A stretch of 64,000 bases of DNA from Micromonospora sp. U21 (lineage in GTDB: Bacteria; Actinomycetota; Actinomycetes; Mycobacteriales; Micromonosporaceae). Of the stretch, positions 54,321-61,782 are shown piece after piece (positions within the stretch are counted from its first letter, which is position 1; each line of letters opens with the position of its first letter). The position numbers and the translations under genes are program-made. The notes under the pieces were generated by a model, which saw only the letters and a program-made list of their open reading frames with translations, was not told the origin of the DNA and did no database searches. Location: contig NZ_JAGPYK010000007.1 in NCBI RefSeq assembly GCF_018070045.1, positions 1 through 64,000 on the forward strand, in the 5' to 3' direction.

Positions 54321-57242
54321 GTGACCGAATGGGAGCCGGCCACGGAGGCCGAGGTGGCGATGCGGGACGCGCTGCGCGCCAACGACCAGGAGCTGTACTT
54401 CCGGCTTCTGTCCCGCACCGATCTGCTGTTGCCGGTCTCCGCGCCAGCACCGTCCGGTCAGGCACCCCCCGGCTGGGGCACCTGGACCACCGGCGGCCGG
54501 ACCCACGTGCTTGCCTTCACCTCCGCTGCCGCGCTGCGGACCTGCCTCGGCGAGCATTCCGGCAGCAACCGGCGCATTCCGTTCACCGACCTCGCGGTCG
54601 GCTGGCCCAACCACGAGTGGTGGCTCGCGGTCAACCCGGGGCTGCCCGTCGAGGGATACCTGCCGGCCTGGTTCGTCGCCCAACTGTCCCGGGGTGACGT
54701 CCGGCTGCCCGGCCGTGCGATGGGTGCCCGCGCCCGGCTGGAGCGCGCGGAGACCCTTGCCCGGTCCAGGACAGGTGTGACCGGCCGCGATGCCTCGACC
54801 TCCACGGGGTCCACGTCGTCCGGGTCCGACCCGGTGGCGACCCCGCCCGGGCGGCCCGCACCGACGCGGGGCGCGGTGCCGCGGACGGGCGCTCCGACGG
54901 CGCCCGGCACGTCGCCCCGGATGCCCGGCCCGGGTGAGCTGTCGCGGCGTTCCGGCGGAGAGGACATGCCCGCCGCCGGTCAGCGGTACCCGACCGGACC
55001 GCCCCGACCCGGCGGCCCGGGTGCCGAGTCCGTACCCACCACGAGCCGGCCCGCCGCGTCCCGGTTCGCGCCGTTGAAACCCGCCGACCACCCGGGTGTC
55101 GCCCCGGCCGACCAGCCGGCTCCCGGCGCGGTTCGGCCGCCTGGGATTCGGCCGGACGCCGACGGCCCGGCCGTCGGCAACGGCAGCGCCCAGGGCGGCC
55201 GGCGCTCCTTCTTCGAACCTGCGTCCGAGAGGGACCGGCCGGCCGGCCCGGCCTCTGGTGGGGTCCGACCTGGCGACCGCGCGGCGCCGCCGTCCCGGTT
55301 CGGGCGGGGCAGCCAGCCCTTTCCGCGCCGCCGTCCCGCCGACGCACCGGCCGGCGATGGCGCGACCACGGCCTTTCCGATGCCGGATCCGGACGCCACC
55401 CGGCCGCTGCGGCCGCCGGCCGGTGACCTGGGCGCGTCCAGAGGAGTACGAGCACCGGCGCCGGACGACGAGCCCACCCAGCCCCTGCCGCCGCGCCGGC
55501 CGGCCCCGCTTGCCGACGAGCCCACCCGCGCCTTCCGGTCGCCCGGTCGGGCCACTGGCGAGCCACCGCTGACCCGGGCCGGGCGGTCCGATCCCGCCGC
55601 GGACGAGACCCAGGCGATCCCGCGCGGCCGGCCCGGCGATCCGGGCCGGTTCGACCCGGTGGAGGAGCTGCCCGCGTCCATCGCGGAACCGGTCTCCGGC
55701 CCGCCCGCGCCGCGCCGCGGCTTCACGCCCATCGTCATCGAGGGCACCATCATCGAGTCCCGGGACCTCACCGAGCCGGCCGAGGCGAGCAGCGTGGCCG
55801 ACGCGGCCGGACGGTCGGGCCGGCAGTCCGCCGCGCCGTCGTCGTTCGGTCCACCGTCTTTCGACCCGGAGCCCGCCGCCCCGCCGTCGTTCGGCCCACC
55901 GTCTTCCGGCCCGCCACCGTTCGGCCCTTCGCCCTCCGGCGCGCGTCCGTTCGGCCCGGCGGAGGCCGGTCCGGTCGGCGGTGGTCCGGTGGACGCCGCG
56001 CTGGGTGGTGTGCGCGCCGACGACCTGGTCGGTGTCCGCCCGGACGGGGGAGATCGCGCGGACCTCGGCGGTCCACCGGTCGGCGTGAACGGCGCGGGCC
56101 GGGCCGGCGGTGACGTCAGCGGCGAGCAGGTCGGCCCGGACGTCGGCAGCCAACCGCCTCGGGCGGACAGCGGTGCCGAGCCGGCGCGGCCCGACTTCGA
56201 CGACATGGTGGACCGCGCGGTCCCGGCCGGCGACGGGCAGCACGGTCCCGCCGAGGGTCCGGCGCCGGTCGAGTTCCTGCCCGCCAACACGGTCGAGGAG
56301 GACCTGCTCGGCGCTGCGGGCGCGGGCAGCACGGACACGTTCCTGTCCACCCTGCTGCTGGCCCGGGTGCTGCTGCCGGCGACACCGGACTCGGTGCGCG
56401 GCAGCCGCCCGGGCGATCCGGGTTTCGTCTGGCGTACCGAGCAGTTGGATGGCGAGACTTACGTGGTGGTCTACACCTCGCCGGAGCGGCTCGCCGACCA
56501 CGCCGAGGGCGATGTCGACATCGTCCGGGTGAAGTTCGCCCAACTGATCCGGCGCTGGCCGGACGAGGACTGGTCGTTCGCCGTCAACCCGGGCACGCCG
56601 GTCGGTGCAAAGCTGCCCGGCGAGCAGATCGTCGCGCTGGCCAACTGGGCCGCGGAGGTGGGGCTCGGCGACGACCTGGAGGTCGACCCGGAGGAACCGC
56701 CGGTCGTGGCGGAGCCCGCTGCCCGCCCCCGGTACGCCCCGGCGGCGGTCGACCCGGCCCGACCGACCGTGATGCAGAAGGCGATCGCGCCCAGCCAGCT
56801 CGCGTACTACCTGGATCGGGGGTACGACCGGGTGTCCGGCTTCGTGCACCGGGCCGGCGAGCTGGCGCACCTGACCACGCCGGCTCAGTTGTACGACGCG
56901 CTGGGTCTCAGCTACCCGGGTTCGCCGTTCGCCCGCGACGCCGAGGAGATCTACGTGCTGCGCTGGCCGGCGCACCGGCCGAGCCTCTACCGGATTCCCT
57001 ACGGGGGTCAGAACGAGCCGGCGATGCGGGCGATGGAGGGCTGGGTCATCGAGCGCCCGCCGTTCCGGGGCAACGGCTTCGCGCCGGGCGAGAGCAGCGA
57101 CGTGGTGGCGGAGTTCAAGGTGGACAGCGCGCGACTGCCGTACGGCGCGCAACTCTGGCGGATCGGCGCGGACGGCACCGAGCGGGTGGTCGCGGTGCTC
57201 GACACGGACGCGCTGCTGTGGCGACGGGTCGGTGAGGCGTGA
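54321..57242 (+). CDS. Giant SseB-domain protein next to the type VII secretion genes
   Basis: A 973-residue protein. Residues about 5-140 are an SseB-like N-terminal domain (AMRDALRANDQELYFRLLSRTDLLLP, LAFTSAAALRTCLGEH, WLAVNPGLPVEGYLPAWFV). Residues about 140-645 are a very long Pro/Gly/Arg/Asp-rich disordered linker. Residues about 650-790 repeat the SseB-like domain (FLSTLLLARVLLPATPDSV, YVVVYTSPERLADH, WSFAVNPGTPVGAKLPGEQIV). Residues 818-973 form a separate conserved-looking domain (LAYYLDRGYDRVSGFVHRA, YVLRWPAHRPSLYRIPYGG) that I do not recognise. No signal peptide or WXG motif is seen. GTG 54321 has GGAAGGAG 8 nt upstream; GTG 54315 is the alternative. The stop shares a base with the next ATG. 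Confidence 0.8.
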   Translation: MTEWEPATEAEVAMRDALRANDQELYFRLLSRTDLLLPVSAPAPSGQAPPGWGTWTTGGRTHVLAFTSAAALRTCLGEHSGSNRRIPFTDLAVGWPNHEWWLAVNPGLPVEGYLPAWFVAQLSRGDVRLPGRAMGARARLERAETLARSRTGVTGRDASTSTGSTSSGSDPVATPPGRPAPTRGAVPRTGAPTAPGTSPRMPGPGELSRRSGGEDMPAAGQRYPTGPPRPGGPGAESVPTTSRPAASRFAPLKPADHPGVAPADQPAPGAVRPPGIRPDADGPAVGNGSAQGGRRSFFEPASERDRPAGPASGGVRPGDRAAPPSRFGRGSQPFPRRRPADAPAGDGATTAFPMPDPDATRPLRPPAGDLGASRGVRAPAPDDEPTQPLPPRRPAPLADEPTRAFRSPGRATGEPPLTRAGRSDPAADETQAIPRGRPGDPGRFDPVEELPASIAEPVSGPPAPRRGFTPIVIEGTIIESRDLTEPAEASSVADAAGRSGRQSAAPSSFGPPSFDPEPAAPPSFGPPSSGPPPFGPSPSGARPFGPAEAGPVGGGPVDAALGGVRADDLVGVRPDGGDRADLGGPPVGVNGAGRAGGDVSGEQVGPDVGSQPPRADSGAEPARPDFDDMVDRAVPAGDGQHGPAEGPAPVEFLPANTVEEDLLGAAGAGSTDTFLSTLLLARVLLPATPDSVRGSRPGDPGFVWRTEQLDGETYVVVYTSPERLADHAEGDVDIVRVKFAQLIRRWPDEDWSFAVNPGTPVGAKLPGEQIVALANWAAEVGLGDDLEVDPEEPPVVAEPAARPRYAPAAVDPARPTVMQKAIAPSQLAYYLDRGYDRVSGFVHRAGELAHLTTPAQLYDALGLSYPGSPFARDAEEIYVLRWPAHRPSLYRIPYGGQNEPAMRAMEGWVIERPPFRGNGFAPGESSDVVAEFKVDSARLPYGAQLWRIGADGTERVVAVLDTDALLWRRVGEA

Positions 57243-57604
57243 TGCGGGACGGCTACGTGGCCCGTTGGCAGAGTCGGGAATACCAGGCCAGCCCGGACGG
57301 CGATGACATCCGGCTGTACCAGCCGGAGCCGGGTGAGGGCTTCGAGGAGGTCCGCACCGGGCGGTACGTGCGGGTGCTACCGGCGAGCGAGATCGAGGAC
57401 CTGGCGTACGTGCGGACCACCTGCACCTGGCAGGGGCAGCCGTTCATCGTGCTCGGCGAGCACGACGCCTGGCTGCGTGTGGAGTACACCGGTGGCCGCT
57501 GGCCGGTGGCCGAGGCGATGCGGCTGGAGGTGTTCGACTTCGGCGTCTACCAGGGCTGGGCGCCGGCCGCCGAGGTCAGCGACCTGCGGGAGCAGCGGGT
57601 CTGA
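57242..57604 (+). CDS. Uncharacterised small protein coupled to the SseB-domain gene
   Basis: A 120-residue acidic, aromatic-rich soluble protein (DGYVARWQSREYQASPDGDDIRLYQPEPGEGFEEV, CTWQGQPFIVLGEHDAWLRVEYTGGRWPVAEAMRLEVFDFGVYQGWAP). No family is recognised. The ATG shares a base with the stop of the large gene upstream (TGATG), so the two are made together. That arrangement would suit a chaperone or an immunity protein, but neither is shown by the sequence. It ends 4 bp before the convergent hydrolase stop. Confidence 0.8.
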   Translation: MRDGYVARWQSREYQASPDGDDIRLYQPEPGEGFEEVRTGRYVRVLPASEIEDLAYVRTTCTWQGQPFIVLGEHDAWLRVEYTGGRWPVAEAMRLEVFDFGVYQGWAPAAEVSDLREQRV

Positions 57605-57608
57605 CCGA

Positions 57609-58541
57609 TCAGGACTTGGCCCAGCGCAGGATCTCGCCGAGCACCAGCTCCGGCGCCTCCAGGTGCGGGAAGTGCCCGACCCCGTCGAGCAGCCGCCACT
57701 CGTACGGCGCGACGACGTACCGGCCGGAGCCCAGGGCGGTACGCGGCAGGGCGGCGACATCCAGCGCGCCGTGCAGCTGGAGCGTCGGGGTGACCAGCGG
57801 CTTCTGCATCAGGCGGACGAACCGGTAGCCGTGCAGCCGCAGCAGCGAGCGGAACGCCCAGCGGTATCCCTCCAGTGCGCAGAACGCGGCCTGCGGGATG
57901 CGCATGGCCTCCCGGCACCGCTCGGCGTACGCCTCGAAGTCCGGCCCGGCCACCCAGCGTGGCCCGCCCCAGCGGTGCAGGATCTCCGTCACGGCCGCCG
58001 CGCCGTCCCGGGTCAGCACGTGCTCGTAGCGGGGGAACTGGAACTTCAGCGCCGGGGTGGAGGCGGCGAACTGGCCGCGCGGGTCGGCGAAGATGGCGGC
58101 GCGCAGCCGCAGCGGGTGTGGTGCGCCGAGCACCACCAGCCGGCGGACCAGCGACGGGTGGAATGAGGCCACCGTCCAGGCGACCATGCCGCCGACACCG
58201 CTGCCGACCAGGGTCGCCGACCGCTCGCCGAGCGCGCGGATCAGCCCGGCCATGTCTGCGGCGAGGGTGTAGCCGTCGTACCCCCGGGGTGGCTTGTCGC
58301 TGGCGCCGTAGCCGCGCAGGTCCACCGCGACCGCGCGGAAGCCGGCGTCGGCGACCGCCGGCAGCATCTGGTGCCACGCCCACCAGTGCTCGGGAAAACC
58401 GTGCAGGAACAGCACCATCGGCCCGGTGCCGGCCTCGACCACGTGGAACCGGGTGCCGTTGGCGCCGACGAAGCGGTGCGTCCACGGCCCCTCGGTGAGG
58501 ACACAGGACTCGTCGACGGCTCCGCCGCGCTGGTCGGTCAT
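57609..58541 (-). CDS. Alpha/beta-hydrolase-fold protein, epoxide-hydrolase-like, probable nucleophile lost
   Basis: A 310-residue protein with the epoxide-hydrolase layout: the oxyanion block FLHGFPEHWWAWHQMLP, AVDLRGYGASDKPPRGYDGYTLAADM, and a C-terminal histidine region LLDGVGHFPHLEAPELV. At the nucleophile elbow, relatives read GHDWGG; here the sequence is GSGVGG, so the position of the catalytic aspartate (or serine) is glycine. Either the enzyme has a different function or it is inactive. The ATG at 58541 was chosen because similarity starts after it. The stop is 4 bp from the convergent small gene. Confidence 0.85.
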   Translation of the reverse strand: MTDQRGGAVDESCVLTEGPWTHRFVGANGTRFHVVEAGTGPMVLFLHGFPEHWWAWHQMLPAVADAGFRAVAVDLRGYGASDKPPRGYDGYTLAADMAGLIRALGERSATLVGSGVGGMVAWTVASFHPSLVRRLVVLGAPHPLRLRAAIFADPRGQFAASTPALKFQFPRYEHVLTRDGAAAVTEILHRWGGPRWVAGPDFEAYAERCREAMRIPQAAFCALEGYRWAFRSLLRLHGYRFVRLMQKPLVTPTLQLHGALDVAALPRTALGSGRYVVAPYEWRLLDGVGHFPHLEAPELVLGEILRWAKS

Positions 58542-58630
58542 GGCAGACAGCCTAGGACCCCGGTCGTCCCCGCCGGCCCTGGTGGTCGCGTTGAACAGGG
58601 AGAAGCCCGGGTTGTCCCCTACCGACACGA

Positions 58631-58670
58631 GGGTCCGGGTCGGCGGTCTTCAGACCGCCGACCCGGACCC
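58631..58670 (-). terminator. Strong terminator after the haloperoxidase-like gene
   Basis: Perfect 19-bp arms at 58631-58649 and 58652-58670 leave only TC between them (working loop TCTTCA after fraying). It lies 11 bp beyond the stop of the minus-strand gene at 58682 and could also act on the opposite strand. Confidence 0.85.
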
Positions 58671-58681
58671 GTGGGTCGGGC

Positions 58682-60019
58682 CTAGCGCAGGTAGGTGCTG
58701 AACACCCGGTTGGCCACCGCGTCACCGGTGCTCAACCCGGCGTCGGCGTCCCACTGGTAGTGCACCCCGAGATAGACCCTGCTGCGGGCGTTCTCGTTCG
58801 CCGCGGCGCTGAAACTGCTGAATGACCGGGTGACGCCCGCCGCGTTCGGGTCCTCGGTGGTCGCCACGAAGCCGACGGCGTCCGTGCCGTAGTACCGCTT
58901 CATGACGCCGGCCCAGGCGCCGGCGAAGGTGGCGTGGCCGGAGACGTACGCGGGGAACGGCGGGGAGAACCGGGTGCCGTTCCGGTCGACGGAGAGTGGA
59001 CGCCAGGCGGGGTTGGGCACGGTGGCGGAGTTGCCGTCGCTCTGGGGCTCGGCGATCGCCGACTCGGGGCGCCACAGGTCGATGCTGGTGTTGTACTTGG
59101 CGTCCCAGGAGGCGATGGCAGCGTCAGCCATGGCCATCGCGACGAGCGCGAAGAGCCGGGGGGTGTCCGTGGCCCGCTGGCTCGCCACGATCTGGGTGTG
59201 CTCGAAGAGTTGACCCGGGGGCTTGTAGGTGCCGCTGACGTCGTTGGCCCAGAAGAAGGCGAGCTGGGTCTGGTCGGCGTTGCGGTCGGTCGCCGGCGCG
59301 GTGGCTGAGCCCAGCCGCTTCACCTCGTTGACCTGGGCGGCGTACGCGCTGCTGGTGAGCATCGCCGACACCGTGCTGAAGCCGCCGGGCAGGGACGGGC
59401 GGAACTGGGAGCCGGAGGTGAGCGCGAAGGGCTTCACGCTGCCCCAGTTGGGGCCGACCGCGGCGCCTGACCCGGTCGGTCGCCACTGTCCGGCGGTGTT
59501 GCTGGCGGTGTAGCCGGCGTTGTTGGCGGAGCCGTCGTTCGCCCGGGCGTTGATGATGTTCCGGGCGGCCGTCTCGCCGATGCTCCTGCTCCAGCCCTCG
59601 GGCCCCGGTTCGCCGAGGGGCGGATCAGCCTGCCGGGCGGCGTTAAACTTGGTGAGGAAGTACTGGCTCTGCGTGGGGAAGACCGCCCGGAGGACGTCGT
59701 AGGCGGCGACGTCGAGGTTGGTGTCCCGGTCGTAGCTGTAATTGGGGATCGGGGACACCCTCGCGAGGTAGGGCGTTCCGGTGCCCATGGAGACCGAGGT
59801 GTCGTACATCGCCAGGTGCATCATCGCGCCGGCTCGGGACAACGTGGTCGGCGGGCCGTTGCTGGTGCGGAAAGCGTCCAGCAGCACGTCGTTCCAGTAG
59901 ACGACGTGATCGAAGTCGGGGGGAATGGCGTGGGCGGGCGTGGGTGTGATGACCCCGCCACCGACGACAACCGCGGCGAGCACCGCGAAGGCCCGCCCCA
60001 GCTTCACTCTTCTGTTCAA
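58682..60019 (-). CDS. Secreted vanadium-dependent haloperoxidase/PAP2-superfamily protein
   Basis: A 445-residue protein with an N-terminal signal peptide (VKLGRAFAVLAAVVVGGGVITPTPAHA). The acid-phosphatase/haloperoxidase fold is shown by LWRPESAIAEP (R-P of the first motif), YVSGHATFAGAWAGVM (SGH of the second) and SRVYLGVHYQWDADAG (R and H of the third, the histidine that would bind vanadate). The lysine before the first motif is eight rather than six residues from R-P. A TTG start at 60019 follows GGAGAGGG and directly begins the signal peptide; a GTG at 60007 is the alternative. Function may be oxidative halogenation or phosphatase. Terminator downstream. Confidence 0.82.
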   Translation of the reverse strand: MNRRVKLGRAFAVLAAVVVGGGVITPTPAHAIPPDFDHVVYWNDVLLDAFRTSNGPPTTLSRAGAMMHLAMYDTSVSMGTGTPYLARVSPIPNYSYDRDTNLDVAAYDVLRAVFPTQSQYFLTKFNAARQADPPLGEPGPEGWSRSIGETAARNIINARANDGSANNAGYTASNTAGQWRPTGSGAAVGPNWGSVKPFALTSGSQFRPSLPGGFSTVSAMLTSSAYAAQVNEVKRLGSATAPATDRNADQTQLAFFWANDVSGTYKPPGQLFEHTQIVASQRATDTPRLFALVAMAMADAAIASWDAKYNTSIDLWRPESAIAEPQSDGNSATVPNPAWRPLSVDRNGTRFSPPFPAYVSGHATFAGAWAGVMKRYYGTDAVGFVATTEDPNAAGVTRSFSSFSAAANENARSRVYLGVHYQWDADAGLSTGDAVANRVFSTYLR

Positions 60020-60133
60020 TGTGGTCCCTCTCCCCGTACGTACGCCGTAGGGTTCTATCGGCCTCCGTCGATAATCTGGGACGGTTCCGATCACGGAGAA
60101 GGGCGAAGCGGTAGCGTTCCGCAAGTTGCAAGG

Positions 60134-60964
60134 TCAGATCCAGCCGCGGCGGGCGGCCGCGATGCCGAGGGTCATCCGGTTCGAGGCGCCGAGCCGCTCG
60201 GCCAGCAGCTCGAAATGCCGCCGCACCCACCGCGGGCTGCGCCCGAGACTGCGTGCGATGGCCTCGTCCTTGGCCCCGTGCGCCGCCAGCCGGAGAATCC
60301 TGAGCTGCACGTCCGATGGCCCGTCATGGCCCGCTGCCGACCCGGCGGCCAGGGGCAGGGCATGCTGCCAGAGACTGTCGAAGTAGTGGGCGGCCAACTC
60401 GACCAGCGTCGGTGCGCGCAGCACCCAGCCAGCCGACCCCGCGGTGCCGGTGGGTGCGATCACGGCCATCCTCCCGGAGATCACCATGGAGGTGGGGGCG
60501 GCGGCGACCACCCGGATCCGACCTCCGGGGTGGGTGGTTCCCTCGGCGCGGCCGAGACCACCGGGTAGTTCGAGGAGCCGGCGGTCGAGAATCGTGCGGT
60601 GCCGTCGGTCCGTGGCCAGTTCCGGGTCTGCGGCCGTCGACTCCGGCGGCATCCCGTGCAGCACCCGGCAGTCGTCCGGCGCCTCGGCGGTCAACCGACC
60701 GGTGAGACGGGTGAACTCCGTCCAGTCCCGGACGATGTCGTCCGGGCCGTGGGCGGCCGAACTCCGATGCTCCTCCAGGCGCTCCAGCTGGGCGTACTGG
60801 TCGATCAATCGATGTTGGGCGCGGACGAGCTCCCGTTGACCGGCCGCGAGCAGTAGTCGCAGCTCCATGGCCGACACCATGGCGGTGTCGAGCGGAGAGG
60901 AATGCACCGCCCAGAGCGGGTCCGTGCCGCTGCCGTCGGTCTCCGACCAGATTCCACCTGACAA
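60134..60964 (-). CDS. Transcriptional regulator with C-terminal LuxR-type helix-turn-helix
   Basis: A 276-residue protein. The last 60 residues are a LuxR/GerE-like helix-turn-helix (LRILRLAAHGAKDEAIARSLGRSPRWVRRHFELLAERLGASNRMTLGIAAARRGWI). The N-terminal 80 residues are helical (MELRLLLAAGQRELVRAQHRLIDQYAQLERLEEH), and the middle has a TrmB-like/helical sensor character (LLELPGGLGR). Many orphan actinobacterial regulators look like this. It is co-directional with the haloperoxidase-like gene, whose TTG start lies 114 bp downstream, and may control it. Confidence 0.82.
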   Translation of the reverse strand: MSGGIWSETDGSGTDPLWAVHSSPLDTAMVSAMELRLLLAAGQRELVRAQHRLIDQYAQLERLEEHRSSAAHGPDDIVRDWTEFTRLTGRLTAEAPDDCRVLHGMPPESTAADPELATDRRHRTILDRRLLELPGGLGRAEGTTHPGGRIRVVAAAPTSMVISGRMAVIAPTGTAGSAGWVLRAPTLVELAAHYFDSLWQHALPLAAGSAAGHDGPSDVQLRILRLAAHGAKDEAIARSLGRSPRWVRRHFELLAERLGASNRMTLGIAAARRGWI

Positions 60965-61176
60965 GCCTGACCACCCCCGTGGACGTTGCCGAGGCGGCGG
61001 CCGGCAGGCCAGTCTGCGGTGCGGTCGGCGCAGGGCGTCGGGCCGCCATCGGACATCGACGATCGTGGCTGTGCGTCGGCGCCGTCGTCAAGGGGCCGTA
61101 CCGCCGTTGACTCGCCCGGGTCGGTGTGCTTACGGTGTCCGGCCCGATACTGAGGGTCAGAAGTCCGACGATCAGA

Positions 61177-61677
61177 TTATCGCGGGGTGATCCTGACGCG
61201 AATGCCCGGACCGCAGTCGACCTCGGACGATCGCGCGCTGATCCGGAGGGTGACGAAGCTTCCCTCGGTGAGGTTGCCAGCCCCGGTGCCGTGCACGGCG
61301 TACTCGACGCCTTCTTCCGAGACGAGCCCGTAGCAGGGGCCGGAACCACCCCGGGTGACGTGGCCGGCGATCAGGTCGGTGGACCGTCGGTCGGTCGGCT
61401 CCGTCGGCTTGGGCGGCTTCGGCGGGGCGCCGAGGGTCGGCGGGACGGTCCGCGACATGGGCGGCGTGGCGGTGCGCCCGGACGGGGGCGCCGGCGACGC
61501 GGGAGCCGCGGGAGTGGGCCCGCCGAGCGTCGGGCCGCTGCTGGCCGCGATGCCGGCGCCCGAGGTGGCGGCCGTGGGGTTGGCGTCTCCCGAGTCGGCA
61601 CAGGCGGTGAGGGGCGGCAGCAGGAGCGCGGCGAGACCGGCCGCCGTCAGGGTGACGCGTGCGGGAAGGGGCACCAT
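61177..61677 (-). CDS. Small secreted lipoprotein
   Basis: A 166-residue protein with a lipoprotein signal: positively charged start, hydrophobic core LTAAGLAALLLPPL and lipobox LTAC with C26. A proline/threonine/serine-rich spacer follows to about residue 95, then a small domain with two cysteines (GPCYGLVSEEGVEYAVHG and VDCGPGIRVRI) likely to form a disulfide. No family recognised. It ends next to 200 bp without a gene and starts about 100 bp from the protease end. Confidence 0.78.
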   Translation of the reverse strand: MVPLPARVTLTAAGLAALLLPPLTACADSGDANPTAATSGAGIAASSGPTLGGPTPAAPASPAPPSGRTATPPMSRTVPPTLGAPPKPPKPTEPTDRRSTDLIAGHVTRGGSGPCYGLVSEEGVEYAVHGTGAGNLTEGSFVTLRISARSSEVDCGPGIRVRITPR

Positions 61678-61727
61678 GGTGGGACGTTCCGGCAGGTCAC
61701 CCGGTTCCCCGTACCTGCCCCCAAAGG

Positions 61728-61762
61728 GCGACGCCCGGGCAGGTGACCTGCCCGGGCGTCGC
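61728..61762 (-). terminator. Terminator of the immune inhibitor A protease gene
   Basis: GCGACGCCCGGGCAGG (61728-61743) and CCTGCCCGGGCGTCGC (61747-61762) are perfect 16-bp arms with a TGA loop, 21 bp past the minus-strand stop. Confidence 0.85.
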
Positions 61763-61782
61763 TGGTTGTGCGGGATCAGTGG

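Noticed and set aside
54207..57152. A 981-codon minus-strand frame opposite the SseB-domain gene
   Set aside because: Composition is extreme (Arg/Gly/Pro), no domains are seen, and the plus-strand gene has a promoter, ribosome-binding site and two recognisable domains.
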